The notes under the pieces were generated by a model, which saw only the letters and a program-made list of their open reading frames with translations, was not told the DNA's origin and did no database searches. A program made the position numbers and the translations under genes. DNA of 64,000 bases from Pseudomonas solani (GTDB lineage Bacteria; Pseudomonadota; Gammaproteobacteria; Pseudomonadales; Pseudomonadaceae), in assembly GCF_026072635.1 (NCBI RefSeq), contig NZ_AP023081.1, forward strand, positions 5,328,501 through 5,392,500, read 5' to 3'. Of the stretch, positions 19,304 through 45,769 are shown piece after piece. How positions within the stretch are numbered: position 1 is the stretch's first letter; every line of letters starts with the position of its first letter.

Positions 19304-19448
19304 GTGGGATGGCGTAGAGCGAAGCGAAACCCATGCGGTGGATGTATCAGGAGACTCAGGACCTTGCCTGAAACACCGAGCGTCGGTGCGCGCAGCACAC
19401 CCTACACGAGCCCAGGCCTTGGCACCGTAGCCCGGGCTTCAGCCCGGG
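19304..19448. repeat. Cluster of three different REP-like elements
   Basis: Three dispersed repeats fill the space between fpvA and the hydrolase. 19304-19336 is the GGATGGCGTAGAGCGAAGCG element (also at 15983, 16249 and, inverted, at 58081). 19384-19405 is one arm of the GCGCGCAGCACACCCTAC element whose complete inverted pair is at 61777-61845. 19427-19448 is the palindrome CCCGGGCTTCAGCCCGGG preceded by GTAG (also at 47739, 57924 and, altered, 61706). No gene is visible in 19234-19464. Confidence 0.75.
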
Positions 19449-19464
19449 AATGGCACGGGGAGGG

Positions 19465-20415
19465 TCAACGTGCGAGCAGCCATTGCTCCGCATTGCGGTA
19501 GATCGAGGCCACCTCGTCGGTGATGCCGGACATGCGCAGGAAGTCGTGGGTGAAGCCACGCTCCAGGACCAGGGTGACCTCGGTGCCGCCCTGGCGCAGG
19601 TGTTCGGCGTAGGCCTGGCCTTCATCCACCAGCGGGTCGTACTCGGCCAGCGACAGGTAGGTCGGCGCCAGGGGGGCGGTGACCGGGCTGAGCAGGGGGG
19701 AGGCGCGCCAGTCCAGGCGTTGCTCGGCGGTGCAGTAGTGCTGGTAGAACCACTCCAGGGTCAGGGTTTCCAGCAGGTAGCCCTCGGCGTAGCGGCGGTG
19801 GGAGTCGCGCTGCCGGCTGATGTCGGTCACCGGGTAGAACAGCAACTGGGCGAAGGGCCGCAGCTTCTGCTGCTCCGGGGTGATCACCGCTTCGGCCGCC
19901 AGCACGGTGGCCAGGGTGGCGCCGACGCTGTCGCCGGCCACGGCGAATCGCTCGGCCAGGCCTAGGGCCTGGGCCTGCTCCACCAGCCAGTTGGCGCAGT
20001 CGCTGGCGTCATCGGCGGCGGTCGGGAAGGGCGCCTCGGGGGCGCGGCGGTAGGTCGGGGCCAGCACCGCAAAGCGCCCGCTGGCGGCCAGGCGGCGGCA
20101 CACCGGGTCGTGCGAATCCAGGTCGCCCACCACGTAGCCACCGCCGTGGAAGTAGAGGATGGTCGGCAGCGCCTGCCCTTGCTGCCCGGAAGCGCGGTAG
20201 AGGCGTGCCTGCAGCATGGCGCCGTCCCGGGTGGGGATGCTCAGCGGCGTTACCGCGACCGAACCCGGCGGGTCGGGGTCGAGCACGTGCGAGGTGTTGG
20301 AGAACTCCTCGCGCGCCTGTTCGACGCTGAGTTCATGCATGGGGCGGCTCTTGCCGCTCAAGCGTCCCAATTCGGCCAACTCCAGGAAGGCTTCGAGATT
20401 CGGGTCCAGGGACAT
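19465..20415 (-). CDS. HSL-family alpha/beta hydrolase (esterase) after the terminal NRPS
   Basis: Cytoplasmic hydrolase of 316 residues in the hormone-sensitive-lipase group. The oxyanion motif HGGGYVVGDLD (about residues 90-100) and the nucleophile motif GDSVG (about residue 160) are clear, with a late Asp (YDPLVDEG) and His (GFTHDF) to complete a triad. There is no signal peptide. A good ribosome site (AAGGAA) stands before the ATG. It lies 62 bases after the thioesterase-ending NRPS and in the same direction, with a GC-rich stem-loop between them, so it is probably the last gene of the NRPS operon though possibly attenuated. No such gene belongs to the classical P. aeruginosa pvd set. Possible roles are editing of mis-loaded carriers, de-esterification of the product, or nothing to do with pyoverdine. 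Confidence 0.85.
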   Translation of the reverse strand: MSLDPNLEAFLELAELGRLSGKSRPMHELSVEQAREEFSNTSHVLDPDPPGSVAVTPLSIPTRDGAMLQARLYRASGQQGQALPTILYFHGGGYVVGDLDSHDPVCRRLAASGRFAVLAPTYRRAPEAPFPTAADDASDCANWLVEQAQALGLAERFAVAGDSVGATLATVLAAEAVITPEQQKLRPFAQLLFYPVTDISRQRDSHRRYAEGYLLETLTLEWFYQHYCTAEQRLDWRASPLLSPVTAPLAPTYLSLAEYDPLVDEGQAYAEHLRQGGTEVTLVLERGFTHDFLRMSGITDEVASIYRNAEQWLLAR

Positions 20416-20452
20416 GGGTATTCCTTATTGTCTGCAGGCGTGAAGAGAAGAA

Positions 20453-20474
20453 GGGGCCCCGTTGCCGGGGCCCC
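20453..20474 (-). other. GC-rich stem-loop between terminal NRPS and hydrolase
   Basis: GGGGCCCC, loop GTTGCC, GGGGCCCC: a perfect 8-bp stem, each arm itself palindromic. On the minus strand it is followed by TTCTTCTCTT, a poor U-tract. It could be a weak terminator or attenuator, or a transcript-stabilising hairpin, between the NRPS stop (20478) and the hydrolase ATG (20415). Confidence 0.5.
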
Positions 20475-20477
20475 GGC

Positions 20478-40147
<19,670 letters not shown>

Positions 40148-40192
40148 TGTCGATCTCGTCGCCGTCGGCTGAAAACAAACGTTGTCATGAAG

Positions 40193-40216
40193 ACGAAGGC
40201 TGGCGAGTGGGATTTA
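40193..40216 (-). promoter_or_regulatory. Iron-starvation (PvdS) promoter of the minus-strand NRPS operon
   Basis: On the minus strand TAAAT (40216-40212), 16 bases, CGT (40195-40193). It lies 45 bases before the NRPS ATG and within the gap after pvdE, giving the NRPS operon its own iron-regulated start. Confidence 0.85.
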
Positions 40217-40258
40217 GGCGTCTGGCGACCTTTCCCGGAGGCGGCGAACGAGGGGTGG

Positions 40259-40280
40259 GCGGGCGCGCCGAGGCGCCCGC
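40259..40280 (-). other. GC-rich stem-loop after pvdE
   Basis: GCGGGCGC / GCGCCCGC, perfect 8-bp stem with a 6-base loop, 12 bases beyond the pvdE stop. No T-run follows on the minus strand, so it is not a typical intrinsic terminator; pvdE transcripts may read through into the NRPS genes. Confidence 0.45.
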
Positions 40281-40291
40281 CGCTGGCGGGG

Positions 40292-41944
40292 TCAGGCGAG
40301 GGCGGGCTGGTCGCTGACGACCTTGCCGGTCTGCAGGCGGATCAGCTGGTCGGCGATGTCGAAATAGCGGTCGTCGTGGGAGATGACGACGATGGTCTTG
40401 CCCATGCGCTTAAGGTCCGGCAGCAGCTCGGTGTAGAAGATGCGGCGGAAGGTCGGGTCCTGGTCTGCCGCCCATTCGTCGAACACCAGCACCGGGCGTT
40501 CATCCAGCCAGGCGTTGACCAGGGCCAGGCGCTTGCGTTGCCCGGTGGACAGGTCGGTGGTGGTGAAGCGCCCGTCCTTCACGCGGACCTTGTGGGCGAT
40601 CTCCAGGCGCTGCAGGTATTGCGTGGCGTCCTGGGGGATGGCGCGGTCTGACGAGAGCACGTCCTCGAAGAGGAAGTAGTCGGCGAACACCGTGGTGAAC
40701 ATCTGCCGGTACTCGTCCAGCCCCTCGGGGGCGACTGCCTGGCCGTTGACCCGTATCTCGCCCTGTTGCGGGCTGTAGAGGCCCAGCAGCAGCTTGATCA
40801 GGGTGGTCTTGCCGCAACCGTTCTCGCCGACGATGAAGAGGATCTCGCCGGCGCCGACGTCCAGGTTGATCGGGCCGAGGGTGAACGGGGCGTTGCCATC
40901 CACCGCCGGGAAGGCGTAGTGGACGTTGCGCAACTCCAGGCTGTGCAGTGCGGGCGGTGCCTGGGGCGGGGTTTCCAGCAGCAGGTGCGGTTCCGGCGAG
41001 GAGAAACGCTCCGAGAGATCGGCGATGCGGCGGAAGGCGATCTGCGCGCGGCCGACGATGGGCAGGTTGCCGATCAGGTTCTCCAGCGGCCCCTTCATGT
41101 ACAGCAGCACCAGGACGAACCCGCTCATCACCTCGGGGTTGGCGCTCGGCCAGATCGACTGCATGGCCAGGGCCAGGCCGATGACCACGAAGAACAGCAT
41201 CGAGCCGAAGCTCTTGGCGATCACGAAGATGTTGATCGCACGGATATGGGTCTGGCAGATGAAATCGGCGGTGCCCTGGATGTTGTCCTTGAGCATGCGC
41301 TGGCGGCGCGGCCGGTGGATGCGCAGTTCCTTGGCGCCTTCGGAGATCGCCTGGTAGTGCTTCTGCAGGTTGTCCTCGGCGTCGCGGGCGGCATGGAAGC
41401 CTTGCAGCCCCTTGCTTTGCGCGACGAACTGCACGGCCGAGCCGATGCCGATGGCCAGCAACGTGAGGGTGAAGATGGGCAGCGACAGCGTCGCCAGGTA
41501 GCCCAGGCAGCCGAGCACCACGGTCATGGAGATGGCCAGGGGGGCGAAGGCGAAGGCGAAGTCGCTGATGGTGTCGACGTCGTGGGTCAGCACCGGGATG
41601 AGCCGGTGGGTGCGGTAGCGTTCGATCTGTTCGATCGGCGCGGAGAGCACCTTGGCCCCGAGGTCCTTGCGCAGCAGGGCGATGACCCGCTGGCCCACCG
41701 AGTTGCTGCCGATGTCGGCGGCGATGCTGGCCAGCAGGGCGACGGCGCAGAGGCCGACGAAGGCCAGCACGACCTGGCTGTCGATGCCGGCCTCGTTGTG
41801 CAGGCCCTGGTTGACGGTGGCCAGCAGCGCCGTAACGCTCAGGCCGCCGAGGATGCCGCAGAGGATCGAGGCGAACATGGTCGAGCGGTAAGGCTTGATC
41901 AGGCTCAGGAGTTCTCGGGTGGCGCTGCGTGGAGCTGAAGTCAT
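40292..41944 (-). CDS. pvdE: Pyoverdine precursor ABC exporter (fused membrane and ATPase)
   Basis: Inner-membrane ABC transporter of 550 residues, thought to carry acylated ferribactin from cytoplasm to periplasm, where maturation happens. Six hydrophobic segments lie in residues about 20-300. The ATPase domain (about 325-545) has Walker A GENGCGKTT, signature LSTGQRKRL and Walker B VLVFDEWAADQDP. The length matches the family (about 550). A GAGG ribosome site precedes the ATG. It has its own iron-starvation promoter at 42011-42034 and appears monocistronic, with the NRPS promoter starting about 75 bases after its stop. In P. aeruginosa pvdF lies between pvdO and pvdE; here only the promoter stands there. 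Confidence 0.96.
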   Translation of the reverse strand: MTSAPRSATRELLSLIKPYRSTMFASILCGILGGLSVTALLATVNQGLHNEAGIDSQVVLAFVGLCAVALLASIAADIGSNSVGQRVIALLRKDLGAKVLSAPIEQIERYRTHRLIPVLTHDVDTISDFAFAFAPLAISMTVVLGCLGYLATLSLPIFTLTLLAIGIGSAVQFVAQSKGLQGFHAARDAEDNLQKHYQAISEGAKELRIHRPRRQRMLKDNIQGTADFICQTHIRAINIFVIAKSFGSMLFFVVIGLALAMQSIWPSANPEVMSGFVLVLLYMKGPLENLIGNLPIVGRAQIAFRRIADLSERFSSPEPHLLLETPPQAPPALHSLELRNVHYAFPAVDGNAPFTLGPINLDVGAGEILFIVGENGCGKTTLIKLLLGLYSPQQGEIRVNGQAVAPEGLDEYRQMFTTVFADYFLFEDVLSSDRAIPQDATQYLQRLEIAHKVRVKDGRFTTTDLSTGQRKRLALVNAWLDERPVLVFDEWAADQDPTFRRIFYTELLPDLKRMGKTIVVISHDDRYFDIADQLIRLQTGKVVSDQPALA

Positions 41945-42010
41945 GATCGGCCTCGTTCACCGCATGGGAGGCAGCCCCGTGCATTGGGCGCGGGGCTGTG
42001 TAGAGAGAAG

Positions 42011-42034
42011 ACGAGCTGTGGGGGAGCGGATTTA
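42011..42034 (-). promoter_or_regulatory. Iron-starvation (PvdS) promoter of pvdE
   Basis: Minus strand TAAAT (42034-42030), 16 bases, CGT (42013-42011), 66 bases upstream of the pvdE ATG. It occupies the short pvdO-pvdE gap. Confidence 0.85.
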
Positions 42035-42052
42035 ACCCGCACGGTCGCCCAC

Positions 42053-42907
42053 TCAGAGCTCGCGGGCGACGCGAAAGCCCAGCCAGTCGCCACGGGTGGC
42101 GGGGTCGCGGTCGTTGCGGTTGCCGGAGCGGGAGAAGATCGGCGCTTCGGAGTAGTCGTTGCCGCGGATCATGCGTGACTCGCAGTTGCCGGCTATCCAG
42201 GAGCTGCCGTCGCTGGGGGCGCCCTTGTAGTCATCGTTCTGGCAGTCCGCCACCCATTCGTAGACGTTGCCGTGCATGTCGTAGACGCCGAAGGCGTTGG
42301 CCGGGAAGGTGCCCGCCGGGGAGGTGAAGTTGTAGCCGTCGGCGGCGCCGTAGGTGTTGGCGTGCTTGGCGATGCTGTAGTCCTTGCCTTCGTCGAGGGG
42401 AAAAGGGAAGGGGCCTTCGCTGCCGGCGCGGGCGGCGTACTCGCGTTCGGATTCGCTGAGCATGCGGTAGTGCTTGCCGGTCTTCTTCGACAGCCAGGCG
42501 ACATAGGCCCTCACCTCGTCGTAGCTGATGCACACGGCGGGCTGCTCAGGGCCTTGCGGGTAGCTGGGCTTGCCGTTGCTGCACAGGCGCCCGGGGCGGT
42601 CGTCGCCGTCGGGGAGGGTGACCTTGGCCTCGCGCTGCCAGGCCTGCAGTTCCTTGGCCAGCACCTGGAACTTGCTGATGGCGAAGGGCTTGGCGAAGGT
42701 CACGGTGTGCAGCGGGCCTTCGTCGGGCTGGCGGCCGAGTTCGCTCTCGGGGGCGCCCATGGTGAAGCTGCCGGCGGGCAGCACGACCATTTCGGGGCAG
42801 TCCTTGCAGTCCTTGAACAGGCTGCCGGGCGTTTGCGCCTCGGCGGCGAGGGCCGGCGCGGCGGCGAACAGGGTGGCCACCAGGGCCAGGGGCTTGAGTG
42901 CATGCAT
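42053..42907 (-). CDS. pvdO: Periplasmic pyoverdine maturation oxidase, FGE-like
   Basis: Protein of 284 residues with a Sec signal peptide (MHALKPLALVATLFAAAPALAAEA) and a formylglycine-generating-enzyme/sulfatase-modifying fold: MVVLPAGSFTMGAPESE, ISYDEVRAYVAWLSKKTGKHYRMLSESEREYAAR split across the middle, NVYEWVADC, and the closing GNRNDRDPATRGDWLGFRVAREL pattern. PvdO carries out the last chromophore oxidation, dihydropyoverdine to pyoverdine, in the periplasm. The start at 42907 is chosen because it gives the signal peptide; the frame stays open upstream but that sequence only shadows pvdN. It is the third gene of the pvdM-pvdN-pvdO operon, 26 bases after pvdN. Confidence 0.93.
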   Translation of the reverse strand: MHALKPLALVATLFAAAPALAAEAQTPGSLFKDCKDCPEMVVLPAGSFTMGAPESELGRQPDEGPLHTVTFAKPFAISKFQVLAKELQAWQREAKVTLPDGDDRPGRLCSNGKPSYPQGPEQPAVCISYDEVRAYVAWLSKKTGKHYRMLSESEREYAARAGSEGPFPFPLDEGKDYSIAKHANTYGAADGYNFTSPAGTFPANAFGVYDMHGNVYEWVADCQNDDYKGAPSDGSSWIAGNCESRMIRGNDYSEAPIFSRSGNRNDRDPATRGDWLGFRVAREL

Positions 42908-42933
42908 GGCGATTTTCTCGAAGGGCGAAAGGG

Positions 42934-44223
42934 TCAGGCGAGCTGCGGGGCGAGGATGTCCATCACCCGGTCGATCTCGGCTTCGTCGTTGAGCAGGCTG
43001 GGTGCCAGGCGCACCACCGGGCCGACGTCGCGGTCCACGGCGTCGCTGATCACCTTGTTGGCCATCAGGTGGCGGGCCACGGCGTCGCAGTCGCGGCCTT
43101 CGACGCGGAAGAAGGTGAAGCCCGAAGACAGCGAGGTGCTGCGTGGCGTGACCAGCTGCACCTTGGCGTGCTCGGCGAGGCGGTCCTTGAGGTAGCTGTT
43201 GAGCTGGTGGATGCGCGCCTGGACATCGGCCTTGCCCAGTTCCAGGTGCAACTCGAAGGCCTTGCCCACCGCCAGGCGATGGTCGAAGGCGTGGTAGCCG
43301 CCGGGGGTCATCAGGGTGCCGAAGGTCTCGCCCATGGTGAAGGTGGGCACGCTGGGCACCAGGTAGGGCTGCGGTTTTTCCTCGCGGGCGATGATGACGC
43401 CGGTGCCGCGCGGGCCGAACAGCCATTTATGGGTGCCGGCGATGAAGTAGTCGCAGTTGAAGTCGGCGAAGTTCAGGTCCTCGACGCCGAAGCCGTGGAC
43501 GCCATCCACCACGTAGAGGATGCGGTCGGCTTCGTCGCGGCCCTGGTTGGCCTCCTTCACCAGTTGGCCGACCTCACGCGCCGGCAGCTTCACGCCGCTG
43601 CCGGATTGCACCCAGGTCATGCCCAGCACGCGGGTCTCGGGGCGGATGGCCTGGCGGATGTTGCCGAGCATTTCGTCCACCGAGGCGCTGTGCGGCTCCT
43701 TGAACAACGGCACGCTGCGCACCCGGGTGCCCATCAGTTGCTCGCGGTAGTCCAGGCGGGCGTTGGTGGAGTAGTGCTCGTGGGCGCTGACCAGGATCTC
43801 CTTGCCCGGCGCCACCTGCAGGCCGCCGTAGATCATCGACAGGCCGTCGGTGGTGCTGCCGGTGAGGGCGACCTGGCCGGGGCGCACGCCGAAGTAGCGG
43901 CCGGCCCAGGCGCGCACGTCGTTCTCGTAGCCCCAGAGTTCCTCGCGGTCCCAGTCCAGCACTTCGCCGGGGTTCTGGTCGAGGCGGGCGCGGAAGTGGG
44001 CGATGGCCTCGCGCACCACGCGAGGGTGGGAGGCGAGGAGGAAGTTGCAGAAGTGCAGGTAGGCCGGGTCCAGGTCGAACTGCTGGCGCAGCGCCTGCCA
44101 TTTGTCCTTGGCGGGGCTGGCTGGCGGCGTGGCGGCCTGGGCGTGGCCGGCGAGGGTGGAGCCCAGGGGCAGGGCGGCGGCGAGCAGGCCGGCGTGCTTG
44201 AGGAAGGTACGGCGATCGCTCAT
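42934..44223 (-). CDS. pvdN: Tat-exported PLP enzyme modifying the pyoverdine glutamate side chain
   Basis: Periplasmic pyridoxal-phosphate enzyme of 429 residues, aminotransferase class V/cysteine-desulfurase fold. The N-terminus DRRTFLKHAGLLAAALPLG is a twin-arginine signal. PLP-site features are visible: GSTTDGLS, DGVHGFG and the Schiff-base lysine in GTHKWLFGPRG. PvdN turns the Glu side chain on the chromophore into succinamide; the work on P. fluorescens PvdN is the basis for that. Its ATG overlaps the pvdM stop by one base (TGATG), so translation is coupled. It shares the pvdM iron-starvation promoter. Confidence 0.94.
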   Translation of the reverse strand: MSDRRTFLKHAGLLAAALPLGSTLAGHAQAATPPASPAKDKWQALRQQFDLDPAYLHFCNFLLASHPRVVREAIAHFRARLDQNPGEVLDWDREELWGYENDVRAWAGRYFGVRPGQVALTGSTTDGLSMIYGGLQVAPGKEILVSAHEHYSTNARLDYREQLMGTRVRSVPLFKEPHSASVDEMLGNIRQAIRPETRVLGMTWVQSGSGVKLPAREVGQLVKEANQGRDEADRILYVVDGVHGFGVEDLNFADFNCDYFIAGTHKWLFGPRGTGVIIAREEKPQPYLVPSVPTFTMGETFGTLMTPGGYHAFDHRLAVGKAFELHLELGKADVQARIHQLNSYLKDRLAEHAKVQLVTPRSTSLSSGFTFFRVEGRDCDAVARHLMANKVISDAVDRDVGPVVRLAPSLLNDEAEIDRVMDILAPQLA

Positions 44224-45602
44224 CAGCCACGCTCCGCTTGCGGTTGCTGGGCGCTGGCAGCGGCCGGCTTGGCGCGGCGCTGCACCTCTTCCCAGACGCG
44301 GAGGAAGTTGCCGCCCCAGAGCTTGGCGATATCGGCGTCGGAGTAGCCACGCAGGATCAGCTCGGCGGTGAGGTTGCGCGACTCGCCGACGTTCATCCAG
44401 CCCTCGACGCCGCCGCCGTCGTTGAAGTCGGAAGCGATGCCGACGTGGTCGATGCCGACCTTGCGCACGGTGTAGTCGATGGCGTCCACCAGCTCCTTGA
44501 CGCTGGCGCGAGGCTCTTCTTCGAGGATGGCGTAGAGCGAACTGGCGTACTCGCCGAAGCGCTGTTCGGGCCAGATGGAGATGATCGCGTCACCCGGCAT
44601 CAGGGCATTGGCCAGGCCGTCCAGCGGCTGCAGGTCGAAGCGCGCGCGCAGGGCGTTGAGCTTGTCCAGGGTCGGCTTGCTGAGGGGCTTGAGGTAGGCG
44701 GGGAAGCCCACCACCTGGATCACGCCGCCGCTGTCCTTGATGGTTTGCAGCTCGCGGTCGCTGAGGTTGCGGGGGATGTCCACCAGCGCGCGCGGCGCCG
44801 AGTGAGAGGCGACCATGGGGGCGCGGCTGAGGCGGGCGACGTCTTCCAGGGCCAGGGTGGACATCTGCGACACGTCGATGATCACGCCCAGGTCATTGAG
44901 CCGCGCCACCGCCTGTTCGCCCAGGGGCGAGAGGCCGCCGAGGGCGTCGGCGCTGTCGTTGAAGAAGGGCAGCGGGCGCGAGGAGTCGGCCCAGGCGTTG
45001 TTGCCTACATAGCTGAAACCGAACATGCGCATGCCGCGTGCGGCCCAGGTGTCCAGCGCGTTGAGGTCTTCGCCCAGTGGGTAGGCGTTGAGCATGCTGA
45101 TGAAGATGGCGAACTTGCCTTCGCCGTGCAGGCGGCGGAAGTCGGCCGGGGTGTAGGCGATGCCGACCTGGTTGGGGAAGTCGCGCACCATGCCGCTGAT
45201 GATTTTGTAGCGCAGTTCCTGCTGGTGACGCGCTTCGTCGACGAAGGCGGCGGTGGGGCGGTGGGGGGCGTTGGGGCCGTTCCAGATCTCCGGCCAGCCG
45301 AAGAGGGTCAGCGCCGCACCGGAGAGGCGCCCGCGCCCGGCCTTGATCAGGTCGAACTGGCCTTCGCCGTCCTTGTCCGCTTCCTTGCCTTCGGTGCCGA
45401 AGTCCATCGGCACGGTGATGTGGCTGTCGAAGGAGAGGATGCGGTCCTGCAGTTCGGCAGCGTGCTTCACCACCTCCTTCGGGTAGCCCTCGGGCTGGCG
45501 CTGCACGAAGAAGTACCAGGCCGCGGCTGCGACAAGGGCGAGGAGGAGCGCCAGGGCGACGAGGTAGGGGGCCTTGCTGGAGCGGGTCGTGTTCATTGCC
45601 AT
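44223..45602 (-). CDS. pvdM: Membrane-anchored dipeptidase-like pyoverdine maturation protein
   Basis: Protein of 459 residues of the membrane (renal) dipeptidase M19 family with an N-terminal membrane anchor (residues about 13-33, LVALALLLALVAAAAWYFF) that places it on the periplasmic side. Family sequences seen include LSFDSHITVPMDFG, VIIDVSQMS, VASHSAPRAL and VGIDHVGIASDFNDGGGV. PvdM is needed for oxidation of ferribactin by PvdP, and its exact chemistry is unsettled. It is the first gene of pvdM-pvdN-pvdO. A second ATG two codons in (45596) is an alternative start. Its promoter at 45670-45693 lies back to back with that of pvdP. Confidence 0.93.
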   Translation of the reverse strand: MAMNTTRSSKAPYLVALALLLALVAAAAWYFFVQRQPEGYPKEVVKHAAELQDRILSFDSHITVPMDFGTEGKEADKDGEGQFDLIKAGRGRLSGAALTLFGWPEIWNGPNAPHRPTAAFVDEARHQQELRYKIISGMVRDFPNQVGIAYTPADFRRLHGEGKFAIFISMLNAYPLGEDLNALDTWAARGMRMFGFSYVGNNAWADSSRPLPFFNDSADALGGLSPLGEQAVARLNDLGVIIDVSQMSTLALEDVARLSRAPMVASHSAPRALVDIPRNLSDRELQTIKDSGGVIQVVGFPAYLKPLSKPTLDKLNALRARFDLQPLDGLANALMPGDAIISIWPEQRFGEYASSLYAILEEEPRASVKELVDAIDYTVRKVGIDHVGIASDFNDGGGVEGWMNVGESRNLTAELILRGYSDADIAKLWGGNFLRVWEEVQRRAKPAAASAQQPQAERG

Positions 45603-45669
45603 CCCGTTGATTGCCAGGGTCGTTGCGTTTGCGACGCCCGCCGCTGCGGGGTTCGCCTGTCACGGAGGA

Positions 45670-45693
45670 ACGAGGGTGGCAGCGGGAAATTTA
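45670..45693 (-). promoter_or_regulatory. Iron-starvation (PvdS) promoter of pvdMNO
   Basis: Minus strand TAAAT (45693-45689), 16 bases, CGT (45672-45670). The TAAAT ends of this and the pvdP promoter are only 15 bases apart, making a compact divergent pair. Confidence 0.87.
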
Positions 45694-45708
45694 GCGGTGT
45701 GGGGGCAG

Positions 45709-45732
45709 TAAATTTGTATCAGGGCCTCTCGT
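45709..45732 (+). promoter_or_regulatory. Iron-starvation (PvdS) promoter of pvdP
   Basis: TAAAT 45709-45713, 16 bases, CGT 45730-45732. Transcription should begin just before an in-frame GTG at 45743, which argues for the later ATG at 45770 as the pvdP start. Confidence 0.87.
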
Positions 45733-45769
45733 TCTAGCTGGAGTGGCTGACACGGATACGGATGTGACG

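Noticed and set aside
40259..40280. Intrinsic terminator after pvdE
   Set aside because: The hairpin has no T-run on the minus strand; recorded only as a stem-loop.
42908..43426. N-terminal extension of pvdO in the same open frame
   Set aside because: The extra sequence is Arg/Pro/His-rich and overlaps pvdN; the start at 42907 gives a proper signal peptide and the family length.
45743..45769. Upstream GTG start for pvdP
   Set aside because: It would be practically leaderless after the promoter at 45709-45732 and puts nine residues before the twin-arginine signal.
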